NCBI GenBank assembly: GCA_964449675.1
Contig: CAYVAR010000019.1
Coordinates: 1 to 24,837, forward strand
Origin: CAYVAR01 sp964449675
Lineage (GTDB): Bacteria; Patescibacteriota; Microgenomatia; UBA10105; UBA927
Direction of reading: 5' to 3'
DNA length: 24,837 nucleotides
The notes under the pieces are model-generated. The model searched no databases. It saw nothing but the letters and a program-made list of their open reading frames with translations, and was not told the origin of the DNA. Shown piece by piece: positions 1 to 6,985 of the stretch. The translations under genes and the position numbers were made by a program. Position 1 is the stretch's first letter. Each line of letters begins with the position of its first letter.

Positions 1-1647
1 AAAAATACTGCAGTTGTTTACAAAGATACCAAAATTAATATTATCGACACCCCTGGGCATTCAGATTTTAGCGGAGAAGTGGAGCGCGTCATCAATATGG
101 CAGACGGTGCGCTTCTCGTCGTGGATGCAGCAGAGGGGCCTTTACCCCAAACCCAATTTGTGCTGCAAAAGGCACTAGATCATCACCTTAAAATTATCGT
201 AGTCATCAATAAAATCGATCGCAAAGATGCGCGCCCTCAAGAGGTCCTTCATGATGTGGAAGGGCTCTTTTTGCATCTAGCCCACCATGAAGACCATTTG
301 TCATTTCCGGTTTTGTATGCTATCGGTCGGGAAGGGAAAGCGTGGGCGTCGTATCCAGAAAATATGACCAGTCCTGGTAGCCTTGAACCATTATTTAGCG
401 CAATACTTCGTGATATTCCCGCTCCGAAACAAGATAGGGAGAAGCCCTTTAAAATGCTCGTCTCAACGCTCGATTTTGATACGCATAAAGGAATGTTTGC
501 GATAGGAAAAGTGTCGCAGGGAACAGTGAAATCTCATCAGTCTATGCTTCTTATGGAAGAACAAAATAAACTGGGGACCTGTACGATCGACGAAGTATTT
601 ACGAGTGTCGGACTTTGGCGGGTACCAGTGCCGGAGGGAGAAGCAGGAGATATAGTCGCAGTGACGGGGGTGCCGGATGTTGCCATTGGCCAAACATTGA
701 CGGATCCAACAGATCCCGTCGGGTATCCAATGATCCACCTGGAAGAACCTACACTTAAAATTGTCGTCTCGGCTAATACTTCGCCCCTTTCGGCGAGAGA
801 AGGGAAGTTTGGTACCGCGCGCCAAATTTACGAGCGGTTACGGCGCGAAAAGCAAACAAATATTGGGTTAAAAATTGAAGAAAATGCCGGCGGGAGTAGT
901 TTTGTCATCGCTGGCCGCGGAGAGCTACATCTTGCGATACTGCTCGAAACCATGCGCCGGGAAGGATTTGAGATGCAAGTAGGAAAGCCGGAGGTGATCA
1001 TAAAAACAATTGACGGCATCACCTGCGAACCGTATGAAGAATTGACGATAGAAATTGATGGTTTTTTTGTCGGAGTGATCACTGAAGAGCTTGGAAAAAG
1101 ACGAGCCCAACTGATAGATACTCATACAAATGACCGTGGTGTGACGAAGATGGTATATAAAGTATCAAGTAGAAATCTTTTGGGGTTTCGCGGTGATATC
1201 TTAACAAAAACACGGGGGAATGGATTATTTACGGCTATTTTTTTGGGATATTTTCCTCTGGGGGTCGCCCTTTCACAGCTTCGAAATGGTGTTTTGGTAT
1301 CGATAGAAACGGGTAAATCTTCTGCCTATGCGCTCACCATGGTGCAAGAGCGTGGAAAAGCGCTCATTGGGCCAGGGATTGCCGTCTATGAAGGGATGAT
1401 TATTGGTATTAATAATCGCGGGGAGGATATTGATATGAATGTCTGTAAGACAAAAAAGCTCACCAATATCCATAGTGCAAATGCTGATATTGCTATCCAA
1501 CTTGATCCACCGGTTATCCTCACGCTTGAGCAGTGTCTTGATTTTATAGAAGAGGATGAGCTACTCGAGATTACGCCGATCTCACTTCGCATCCGCAAAA
1601 AACATCTCAAGCACGTCGACCGCGTCCGCGCCAACCGCGCAGAGTAA
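1..1647 (+). CDS. typA: Ribosome-associated GTPase TypA/BipA, 5' end missing
   Basis: TypA/BipA is a translational GTPase of the EF-G/LepA superfamily that binds the ribosome and helps 50S assembly and stress or cold adaptation. The frame is open from base 1, so the gene runs in from the left. From the first codon, the G3 motif DTPGH is at residues 16-20 and the G4 motif NKID at 70-73. Domain II, the EF-G-like domains (GRGELHLAILLETMRREGFE) and the BipA C-terminal domain (SRNLLGFRGDILT, then MNVCKTKKLTNIHSA) follow in the usual order. About 548 residues are present against roughly 600 in the family, so only the P-loop and switch I region are missing. An internal GTG at 79 is not the start, because conserved sequence (KINIIDTPGHSDF) lies before it. 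The TAA stop is 36 bases before the next gene. Confidence 0.97.
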   Translation, partial: KNTAVVYKDTKINIIDTPGHSDFSGEVERVINMADGALLVVDAAEGPLPQTQFVLQKALDHHLKIIVVINKIDRKDARPQEVLHDVEGLFLHLAHHEDHLSFPVLYAIGREGKAWASYPENMTSPGSLEPLFSAILRDIPAPKQDREKPFKMLVSTLDFDTHKGMFAIGKVSQGTVKSHQSMLLMEEQNKLGTCTIDEVFTSVGLWRVPVPEGEAGDIVAVTGVPDVAIGQTLTDPTDPVGYPMIHLEEPTLKIVVSANTSPLSAREGKFGTARQIYERLRREKQTNIGLKIEENAGGSSFVIAGRGELHLAILLETMRREGFEMQVGKPEVIIKTIDGITCEPYEELTIEIDGFFVGVITEELGKRRAQLIDTHTNDRGVTKMVYKVSSRNLLGFRGDILTKTRGNGLFTAIFLGYFPLGVALSQLRNGVLVSIETGKSSAYALTMVQERGKALIGPGIAVYEGMIIGINNRGEDIDMNVCKTKKLTNIHSANADIAIQLDPPVILTLEQCLDFIEEDELLEITPISLRIRKKHLKHVDRVRANRAE

Positions 1648-1683
1648 TTAAATCTGTGATACGCTTAATGGGCTATTCAACCT

Positions 1684-3036
1684 ATGGTGCTCGATAAATT
1701 ATTTGAAGGCTCACTCGTTGCTGGCGATATTGCACACAATAAGCAAATACCCTATCGCCCCGTTGCCCCAAAACCTAAAGACTCACCAGAGAAGCAAAGT
1801 ATCTTGCAGGCAGAATTCGCAACAATTCAAGCAGCCAAAGAAAAAGCACGAGATCCTTCAGTCTTCTCCGATCGGATAAATGAAAAAGGGAGTCTCGATG
1901 TGGACAAACACATAAATCCATTGGGCACTCCCTTCTCACTAGAGATTTTTGTCAGAGGCGACGTACATTATCCCATAGCCGAGCTTGATAGAGATCCGAC
2001 TGTACGGTTTGGCTGGATCAATCTTATTCGTAAGTTAAGTCCAAGAAACATCCTTGAACATATCCAAAAAGGTGAAGATTGGTATACAAGTGCACGACCT
2101 CGTCGTTTTGCCGAAAGCGCGTGGGCTTTTACGGAAAGTGTCCTCGCCTTTTATCGTAGCAATAAGGGGGAACCAAGTCCGATGGCGATCGTTAGCCTGG
2201 GTGATAGAGGATATGATGGCGAAGCAATGACTGATACTGCGTATACATTTCTAACACAACATGAAAGACATAAGGCGGTGCAAGAAGGTATTCAGGATCG
2301 TATCCCTAAAAATGAGAGGGGGATGCCAGAATTTTTGGAGATTGAGTTACCGGGAAATCACGAGGTCGACAATAAATTTAATCGTGTTGGGTTAGAGCGT
2401 GCAGCGTTTGAAGCAGAACTATTTGGATATACAGGATTTTATCAAGAAGTTGGCCATGACGTAGTTATACTCGGTCTTGACACAAACTTTATGAATAAAT
2501 CATGGCTTGAAAGGACACAACAATATCTCCTTGCAGAAAGTAATAAACCTACATCTCAAAATCCAGAATATCACAAATACTATGACTTTGTACGACAAGC
2601 TATGGGAATACAAAATGAACTTATCAAAAAAGCTCTTGCTTCAGGGAGGACAATAATTCTGATGGGACATGATGAAAAACTACTTCAGACGATGCCAAGA
2701 TATGAGCTTGCCGAAGTTTCGCCTGATATGCAAGGCTCTATAGATGATGGTGACTCTATGCTTAACCTCTCAAATTCTAGGGTTTCATATATAGTTGCAG
2801 GAGATTTGCATATGAAAACGCATGAACCCGTCAAAGACCAAAAAGGTAATCAAGTTAAAAATAGAGACAGTAAGCCTATACAACTCATCCGAGTAGGATC
2901 TCCAATCGGTGGAGGTATGGGTTGGGAAATAAATATGCCACCTACTGCATATTCACTGCACATAAACGACGATGTAACCGCCGTTCATGAGATTCCTCTC
3001 GCTCCAAAGATGAAAGAGATCCAACAGCTTATCTAA
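1684..3036 (+). CDS. Calcineurin-like metallophosphoesterase, divergent
   Basis: A 450-residue protein with the ordered metal-binding motifs of calcineurin-like phosphoesterases: GDVH at 92-95, GDRG at 173-176, GNHE at 224-227, GHD at 328-330 and GDLH at 373-376. These would build a two-metal centre for phosphate ester hydrolysis; the substrate is unknown. Motif II lacks its usual second Asp/Asn (GDRG), and motif V has Asp where the family normally has the first His of GHxH. The first 80 residues are charged, polar and unlike the catalytic fold. There is no signal peptide or membrane segment, so it is probably cytoplasmic. The ATG at 1684 is the only good start; I see no Shine-Dalgarno before it, and a TATTCA box ends 5 bases upstream. 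It follows typA by 36 bases and may be read through from it. Family confident, function not. Confidence 0.8.
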   Translation: MVLDKLFEGSLVAGDIAHNKQIPYRPVAPKPKDSPEKQSILQAEFATIQAAKEKARDPSVFSDRINEKGSLDVDKHINPLGTPFSLEIFVRGDVHYPIAELDRDPTVRFGWINLIRKLSPRNILEHIQKGEDWYTSARPRRFAESAWAFTESVLAFYRSNKGEPSPMAIVSLGDRGYDGEAMTDTAYTFLTQHERHKAVQEGIQDRIPKNERGMPEFLEIELPGNHEVDNKFNRVGLERAAFEAELFGYTGFYQEVGHDVVILGLDTNFMNKSWLERTQQYLLAESNKPTSQNPEYHKYYDFVRQAMGIQNELIKKALASGRTIILMGHDEKLLQTMPRYELAEVSPDMQGSIDDGDSMLNLSNSRVSYIVAGDLHMKTHEPVKDQKGNQVKNRDSKPIQLIRVGSPIGGGMGWEINMPPTAYSLHINDDVTAVHEIPLAPKMKEIQQLI

Positions 3037-3066
3037 TATTTGCATTCCAAAGAAAAGTAAGAAATA

Positions 3067-3102
3067 ATGGAAAGAGAAGCTCGCCTCACGGAGCGTTCTT
3101 AG
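3067..3102 (+). other. Possible 11-codon leader ORF before DUF378
   Basis: ATG at 3067 opens MEREARLTERS and stops at TAG 3100-3102, inside the first arm of the leader hairpin. Three of eleven codons are Arg and three are Glu. A ribosome translating it would unfold that arm. No convincing Shine-Dalgarno precedes it, so it may be chance. Confidence 0.25.
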
Positions 3103-3156
3103 GAGGGCCTAAAACGCTAAGCCTCGAAGACTACGGCCAAGCGTTTCTAAGGGAGG
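3092..3156 (+). promoter_or_regulatory. Leader with two mutually exclusive hairpins over the DUF378 ribosome-binding site
   Basis: Segment A (3092-3103, AGCGTTCTTAGG) pairs with segment B (3108-3118, CCTAAAACGCT) in 11 base pairs with one bulged C and a 4-base loop. Segment C (3140-3152, AGCGTTTCTAAGG) is a near repeat of A and can pair with the same B, 7 bases without a break plus two short blocks. C runs straight into the Shine-Dalgarno GGGAGGTGAT (3151-3160). B cannot pair with both, so this has the layout of a translational switch or attenuator. It matches no riboswitch I can name. Confidence 0.5.
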
Positions 3157-3165
3157 TGATAGAAA

Positions 3166-3381
3166 ATGAAATATTTACATATGGTTTCATTTGGACTTTT
3201 GTGGGTTGGAGGACTTAATTGGGGACTAGTGGGATTATTTAAGTATAATCTCGTCAATTCATTGTTTGGTGCCATGCCGGCACTGGAAATGCTCGTCTAT
3301 GTGTTGGTTGGTGCTGCAGCAGTCTATACACTTGCAACACACAAAAATTATTGCATGTATTGCGGTGACATGAAAAAATAA
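3166..3381 (+). CDS. DUF378 family small membrane protein
   Basis: A 71-residue protein with two hydrophobic helices and the DUF378 signature LLWVGGLNWGLVGLF near the N-terminus, then a second helix (LEMLVYVLVGAAAVYTLA). The C-terminus carries CMYCGDMKK, a CxxC pair just after the second helix that could bind metal or be redox active. The family's function is unknown. The start is well supported: GGGAGGTGAT, an almost full complement of the 16S 3' end, lies five bases before ATG 3166. The gene stands alone behind a structured 5' leader and ahead of a weak hairpin, so it is probably its own transcription unit. Confidence 0.88.
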   Translation: MKYLHMVSFGLLWVGGLNWGLVGLFKYNLVNSLFGAMPALEMLVYVLVGAAAVYTLATHKNYCMYCGDMKK

Positions 3382-3382
3382 T

Positions 3383-3436
3383 AGAGATAGTTATCTCTTA
3401 AAAGACCAGTTTTATCAACAACTGGGTTGTATTTTA
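3383..3436 (+). terminator. Weak terminator-like hairpins after DUF378
   Basis: Just after the stop, AGAGATA (3383-3389) faces TATCTCT (3392-3398). Next comes CCAGTT (3406-3411) with AACTGG (3420-3425) and an 8-base loop, followed by a T-rich run (GTTGTATTTTATT). The second hairpin is the better intrinsic terminator, but its stem is short and its U-tract broken. Confidence 0.45.
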
Positions 3437-3471
3437 TTCCTAAAAACGAATCGCTAAAGAATATTTCTCCT

Positions 3472-4284
3472 TTACCTGTGGGAGAAAAACAGTGCGTTGC
3501 CGATAAGAAGTGAAATGAGCAGTTGGTCGGGAAGCACTTTCCACGACAGGAGGAGGTTTGTGAGAAACGGTCGTCCGATAACGGAGGTAGTGATCGCAAC
3601 GCATACTCCGTAAAACACCTGGCGTTTTTTTTCAACGGGTGATGTCCGTGGTTCGGCAAGCATGACGATTGCGAAAAAAAGAAGCGTGGGGTCTAGGAGC
3701 GTGGTGAGGAGTTGTTGGAGAGACCAGGTCTGGACAGAAGCGAATTGGGATACCAGGGTATGAGCAAGAAGGAATGAAATAATGGTGAGATATCGCCCTA
3801 GACGAAGCGCGGAGATGGTAAGCGGTGCAAGGAGAACGAGAAAGGAGATGATGATGAAGGGTTTACCCTGGAAAATGTTTTGAAATGACACTGCCCACCA
3901 GCTTACGGGTTGTTGCAGGAGGATTCCTCCGAAGATAAGACCTGCGGCAGCAGGGTTTAAAACGTGACCATTGTTGGTACGGAGAAACTGTTTTGATGCT
4001 ACCGCTACCCCCGCAATCAGAGCGATGTGTACTAGCGGTAGATTAGGATTTGCGATGAGCCCGATAATCGCACCGGTCACAAGAGCTGCATATGGCACAA
4101 ACCACACTTTTTTTCTTACGTAGGTTAGTAGAGTATCAAAGGTTGCAGTAAACGCGACTGCGAGAGCAAACCCGATGCCATATTTTGCCTGTGTACTGGC
4201 GACAAGTGCTGAGAGAAAAATGAGCAAGAGAAGGAAAGCGAGCTGTGCCTTGGGTACTCGGAGAACCTGGAGTTTACTTATCAT
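3472..4284 (-). CDS. RnfD/NqrB-like membrane protein
   Basis: A 270-residue protein, very hydrophobic, with about eight to nine predicted helices. It resembles the NqrB/RnfD/RnfE family, the membrane subunits of ion-pumping NADH:quinone and ferredoxin:NAD oxidoreductases that carry FMN bound to a Thr. Family-like blocks are HVLNPAAAGLIFGG (near residue 107) and FAIVMLAEPRTSP (near 207), the second matching the RnfD block that ends in DPxTSP. No other Rnf or Nqr subunit is in the window, so a full complex is not supported. Orphan RnfD-like proteins in reduced genomes may work with a soluble flavin reductase; that is inference. The start ATG (4282-4284) lies three bases after the stop of a 58-residue membrane protein read in the same direction. 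Confidence 0.72.
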   Translation of the reverse strand: MISKLQVLRVPKAQLAFLLLLIFLSALVASTQAKYGIGFALAVAFTATFDTLLTYVRKKVWFVPYAALVTGAIIGLIANPNLPLVHIALIAGVAVASKQFLRTNNGHVLNPAAAGLIFGGILLQQPVSWWAVSFQNIFQGKPFIIISFLVLLAPLTISALRLGRYLTIISFLLAHTLVSQFASVQTWSLQQLLTTLLDPTLLFFAIVMLAEPRTSPVEKKRQVFYGVCVAITTSVIGRPFLTNLLLSWKVLPDQLLISLLIGNALFFSHR

Positions 4285-4287
4285 GAT

Positions 4288-4464
4288 TTACAAATCAATC
4301 TTCGATTCGACAATGATATACGTAACAATACCAAAGAAAAGACTCAAGAGAAGTTTCCAGTACTTTCCGTGAACGACTTCCTCAAAACCAGACAGTAACG
4401 CAAACCAAACGCCATACGTTGCTAAGATGAGCCAAAGATGATGGAGATGATGTTTCTTTTTCAT
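4288..4464 (-). CDS. 58-residue membrane protein upstream of the RnfD-like gene
   Basis: A short gene read on the minus strand from ATG 4462-4464 to TAA 4288-4290. The product starts MKKKHHLHHLWLILATYGVW and has two hydrophobic segments (about residues 10-25 and 38-51) joined by the charged loop GFEEVVHGKYWK, with a His-rich N-terminus. It ends ESKIDL. The start is chosen because ATG, a basic N-terminus and a first helix follow in order. It ends three bases before the RnfD-like gene, the spacing of a translated operon partner. I do not recognise the family. Two helices with a short polar loop suit a small accessory subunit. Confidence 0.65.
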   Translation of the reverse strand: MKKKHHLHHLWLILATYGVWFALLSGFEEVVHGKYWKLLLSLFFGIVTYIIVESKIDL

Positions 4465-4502
4465 AAGTCAAAACGTTTTTCACCCAATGTTTTTATATCC
4501 AA

Positions 4503-4522
4503 TATGATACCACGATATCATA
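4503..4522 (-). terminator. Hairpin between methyltransferase and small membrane gene
   Basis: TATGATA (4503-4509) and TATCATA (4516-4522) form a 7-base stem with a 6-base loop, 17 bases past the methyltransferase stop. On the minus strand no immediate T-tract follows, so termination would be weak. Confidence 0.3.
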
Positions 4523-4538
4523 GTTTTTATGGAGATAT

Positions 4539-5069
4539 CTATCGTACATAGAGGTAAATTGGACCATAGACAGATGCATTATTCGGGTCGATTTGCGCGG
4601 GATGCCATCCTTCAAAAGTGAATGCGTAGGAAAGCACGCGCGCTCCTGGCTTTAGTTCTCTTTCTAGTTTTTCCTTGAGATTTTGGTTTGTTTTTTGAAG
4701 AAGGAAAAGGCAGACAATATCTGCGTCAGACAGGTCGACGGTAAAAAAATTTTGTCGAATAATTTTTGCGCGGTGAGAAAGTCGCAAAAACCAAATCCAC
4801 GCTCTTGAGTAAAGGATACGTGGCCAATAGATATCTACACCTATTGAGTTTGCTCCCGCAAGGGCTGCGGCAATAACTACGCGTCCATCACCAGACCCTA
4901 AATCGTAAAGTATTTCATTCTTTTTTATCTTCGCAAGGCGTATAACCCTCATGACGACGTCGGGTTCCATAGGCACAAATGGCGCACCACGTTTGGCCGT
5001 GCTGAAGATGCGTGGAGACCAGATGAGGAGAGATGCAAGGAAGAGAAACACAACAAAGATTTCGATCAT
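4539..5069 (-). CDS. Membrane-anchored SAM-dependent methyltransferase
   Basis: A 176-residue protein with one N-terminal membrane helix (about residues 3-18) and a class I Rossmann methyltransferase fold. Motif I is YDLGSGDGRVVIAAA. GVDIYWPRILYSRA is the acidic strand-2 region, and the segment LERELKPGARVLSYAFTF with a nearby Trp closes the fold. The layout resembles the FAM173/ATPSC-KMT group of small anchored lysine methyltransferases, with the same E/D-LGSGDGR-IAAA and GARV-S-F-P-W blocks, but the substrate cannot be told here. The ATG at 5067-5069 is preferred to a TTG one codon upstream, because a TATAAT box ends 9 bases before it. No Shine-Dalgarno is visible, which suggests a leaderless mRNA. 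Confidence 0.8.
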   Translation of the reverse strand: MIEIFVVFLFLASLLIWSPRIFSTAKRGAPFVPMEPDVVMRVIRLAKIKKNEILYDLGSGDGRVVIAAALAGANSIGVDIYWPRILYSRAWIWFLRLSHRAKIIRQNFFTVDLSDADIVCLFLLQKTNQNLKEKLERELKPGARVLSYAFTFEGWHPAQIDPNNASVYGPIYLYVR

Positions 5070-5078
5070 CAAAGATGT

Positions 5079-5084
5079 ATTATA
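5079..5084 (-). promoter_or_regulatory. -10 box TATAAT, leaderless methyltransferase start
   Basis: Perfect TATAAT on the minus strand, 9 bases before ATG 5069. No clear -35 hexamer at the usual distance. Confidence 0.5.
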
Positions 5085-5224
5085 CTTTTTGTTACAGCAA
5101 TTTTCTTATCATGTATATTCTAGAATTTCCTATCGTCAGGCAAGATAATATGGAATGCGTAACGGTCGATTTTTTTGTAAGAATTAAGTTGCGTAGTAGT
5201 ATCAGTAATTATAAAGAAGTCAGC

Positions 5225-5254
5225 TTGACAGCCTCTTTCTAAAGGCAGTATTCT
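5225..5254 (+). promoter_or_regulatory. Promoter of the CopC-cupredoxin gene
   Basis: A perfect -35 TTGACA (5225-5230), an 18-base spacer and TATTCT (5249-5254). ATG 5260 is 5 bases after the -10 box, so transcription should start at or beside the start codon. Confidence 0.7.
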
Positions 5255-5259
5255 TAAAA

Positions 5260-6042
5260 ATGATGTCGAAAAAACTTCTCGGTGGTGGACTGGTTATTTT
5301 CCTTCTTGGCTTCGGATATTGGGCGCTTTATGGACAAAAAACAATGCAGCCTTCATTATCCCCATCAACGCCGTCTGATGAGGTGCAATCCATATTTGGG
5401 ACTGCCAAAAAAAGCGCGCATTGGGAAAGTAATACTCCAGAACATGGAACCATCCTTGCTGGAGTACCGGTCAATGTCGTCGTTGATTTTAATTTTGATC
5501 TAGCTAGTCCTTCTGAGATTCGAGTTTATTCAAGCGGAGTAAAAAATCCAAGGACAGGGACTACGACTCCCATTGATATAACAAGCGGAGAAACTAGTAT
5601 TGATACGAATAGATTGACTATGCGACGGGCTATAGTTTCTCAAGCGCCTGATGATACGTATACCGTGGAGTATAAAGCCTGTTGGCCGGACGGCAGTTGT
5701 CACGATGGCAATTTTCAATTTGCGATCAACCGAACTCTTGCCGATGGGTATACGGATTTTCGAGGGAAGAAAGACGTGACGATAGACCTAAAAGACATCG
5801 AGTTTTTTCCCAAAAAAATCCGTGTAAGTCGATATACTCGTGTGACATGGAAAAATATCGATTCGGTCGATCATTACATAAATACTGATTCCCATCCGAG
5901 TCATACTTTTTTTCCTATGCAAAACTCAAAAGTGCTCAAGCCAAAAGAAGCATTCGCGTTGGTTTTTTCAGAACCTGGTGTGTATCCGTATCACTGCAGC
6001 GCGCACGCCCAAACAATGACTGGCACAATCCTTGTCGAGTAA
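5260..6042 (+). CDS. Membrane-anchored CopC-like / cupredoxin fusion, probable copper protein
   Basis: A 260-residue protein. Residues 8-24 form an N-terminal membrane helix, so the rest is extracytoplasmic. Residues about 54-157 resemble a CopC/YobA copper-binding beta-sandwich: a His near the start (H54), the strand pattern IVSQAPDDTYTVEYKACWPD, then GSCHDGNFQF. Residues about 170-260 are a plastocyanin-like cupredoxin with a complete type 1 copper ligand set: H205 (DHYINTD), then C246, H249 and M253 in HCSAHAQTM. It could bind copper for transport, sensing or electron transfer. An extra Cys pair (C141, C147) may form a disulfide. The start is the first of two ATGs; TTGACA/TATTCT lies just upstream. 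It is the only plus-strand gene in this block and faces a ZIP metal transporter tail to tail. Confidence 0.82.
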   Translation: MMSKKLLGGGLVIFLLGFGYWALYGQKTMQPSLSPSTPSDEVQSIFGTAKKSAHWESNTPEHGTILAGVPVNVVVDFNFDLASPSEIRVYSSGVKNPRTGTTTPIDITSGETSIDTNRLTMRRAIVSQAPDDTYTVEYKACWPDGSCHDGNFQFAINRTLADGYTDFRGKKDVTIDLKDIEFFPKKIRVSRYTRVTWKNIDSVDHYINTDSHPSHTFFPMQNSKVLKPKEAFALVFSEPGVYPYHCSAHAQTMTGTILVE

Positions 6043-6060
6043 TACTTAACGGCAAGAGAT

Positions 6061-6081
6061 AACCACTTCGTGCTGGTTTTT
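6061..6081 (+). terminator. Terminator candidate after the CopC-cupredoxin gene
   Basis: AACCA (6061-6065) pairs with TGGTT (6074-6078), with CAC/GTG able to pair inside, and a T run covers 6077-6081. The position, 18 bases past the stop, fits. The stem is short. Confidence 0.45.
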
Positions 6082-6129
6082 GCTCATAGGCCACATCCGG
6101 GAATAACTTGAATACACTTACGCATGAAG

Positions 6130-6172
6130 ATGCGGCACAAAGGGCCGTATCCCGTCCTGCTTAGCAGGACGG
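6130..6172. repeat. Two adjacent stem-loops between convergent genes
   Basis: The first hairpin pairs ATGCGGC (6130-6136) with GCCGTAT (6144-6150), 7 pairs including one G-T. One base later CCGTCCTGC (6152-6160), a TTA loop and GCAGGACGG (6164-6172) form a perfect 9-base stem. There is no T-tract on either strand. It may be a REP-like extragenic palindrome or transcript-end structure. Confidence 0.5.
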
Positions 6173-6184
6173 ACGAGCCCATAG

Positions 6185-6916
6185 CTAATGCAGAGTCGTG
6201 GTGAGTACCCAAAGGACCGCTATACCCAGAAGAAATGGGATGGTTTGTTCCCACCGGCGTTGTTTTGCAAAATCCTGATGCATGTCAGGGATGAGATCAG
6301 AGCATGCGATGTATAAAAACATGCCGGCGGTAAATGAGAGAAGAGGGGGGATAACCGATTGAACTCCTTGCAGAAAATAGTAGGCGACCATAGCTCCAGC
6401 TACCGCGGTTAGACCTGAAAGAAAATTAAGAAAAAGTGCACGACGTTTGGGCATGCCTCCTGCTATCAGAAGGCCAAGATCAGCAATTTCTTGCGGAATT
6501 TCGTGGGCTGCAATAGCAAGCGTGGTTGCTATGCCAAGTGGCGTACTGGTCAGAAATGACGCAGCTATCGCGACTCCGTCAATAACATTATGAATGCCGT
6601 CACCAGAAAGAATGAGTATTGCTGTTGGTTTGGTGTTGTGCGCGTGATCATGATGATGAAACCATAAAAGGAACCGCTCAAGAAAGAAAAAGGTGAGGAT
6701 GCCAAAAAAAAGCGGTACGAATACATCTTTCCCAATAACCTCAGAAGACTGTGGTAATAGATCAAAAAGTGCTGTCGCGAGCATCACTCCTGCAGCAAAA
6801 CTTACAAGCGATGATGAGAAGTGGGTGAACGACTTTTTCAATAAAAGGAGGATTGCCCCGGAAAATGAAAGTGCGCTGACACATAGTGTTGCGATAATAA
6901 TAAGTCCAAGTGTCAT
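6185..6916 (-). CDS. ZIP family metal transporter
   Basis: A 243-residue membrane protein with about eight helices and the two metal-site helices of the ZIP family: HNVIDG at 109-114 and HEIPQE at 138-143, including the His, Asn, Asp and Glu ligands. A His-rich cytoplasmic loop (HHHDHAH, 87-93) sits between helices 3 and 4, as is common in ZIPs. Such proteins import zinc, iron or manganese; the metal cannot be decided here. The length is normal for the bacterial ZupT/GufA-like groups. ATG 6914-6916 is the start; a TTGACG / AATAAT promoter lies upstream in the short gap after the cupredoxin-Cys-repeat gene, so it can be expressed separately from that operon. Confidence 0.93.
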   Translation of the reverse strand: MTLGLIIIATLCVSALSFSGAILLLLKKSFTHFSSSLVSFAAGVMLATALFDLLPQSSEVIGKDVFVPLFFGILTFFFLERFLLWFHHHDHAHNTKPTAILILSGDGIHNVIDGVAIAASFLTSTPLGIATTLAIAAHEIPQEIADLGLLIAGGMPKRRALFLNFLSGLTAVAGAMVAYYFLQGVQSVIPPLLSFTAGMFLYIACSDLIPDMHQDFAKQRRWEQTIPFLLGIAVLWVLTTTLH

Positions 6917-6948
6917 AATAAAGATAACGCATCTGCGATTACTGTATC

Positions 6949-6977
6949 ATTATTCATTTTTTCTAAAATTGCGTCAA
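6949..6977 (-). promoter_or_regulatory. Probable ZIP gene promoter
   Basis: On the minus strand, TTGACG (6972-6977), a 17-base spacer and AATAAT (6949-6954), each one mismatch from consensus. The leader to ATG 6916 is about 25 bases. Confidence 0.5.
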
Positions 6978-6985
6978 TAACCTTG

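Noticed and set aside
3037..3165. Known riboswitch class before DUF378
   Set aside because: The leader does not fit fluoride, guanidine, preQ1, SAM, THF or cyclic-dinucleotide patterns that I can recall; kept only as a structured leader.
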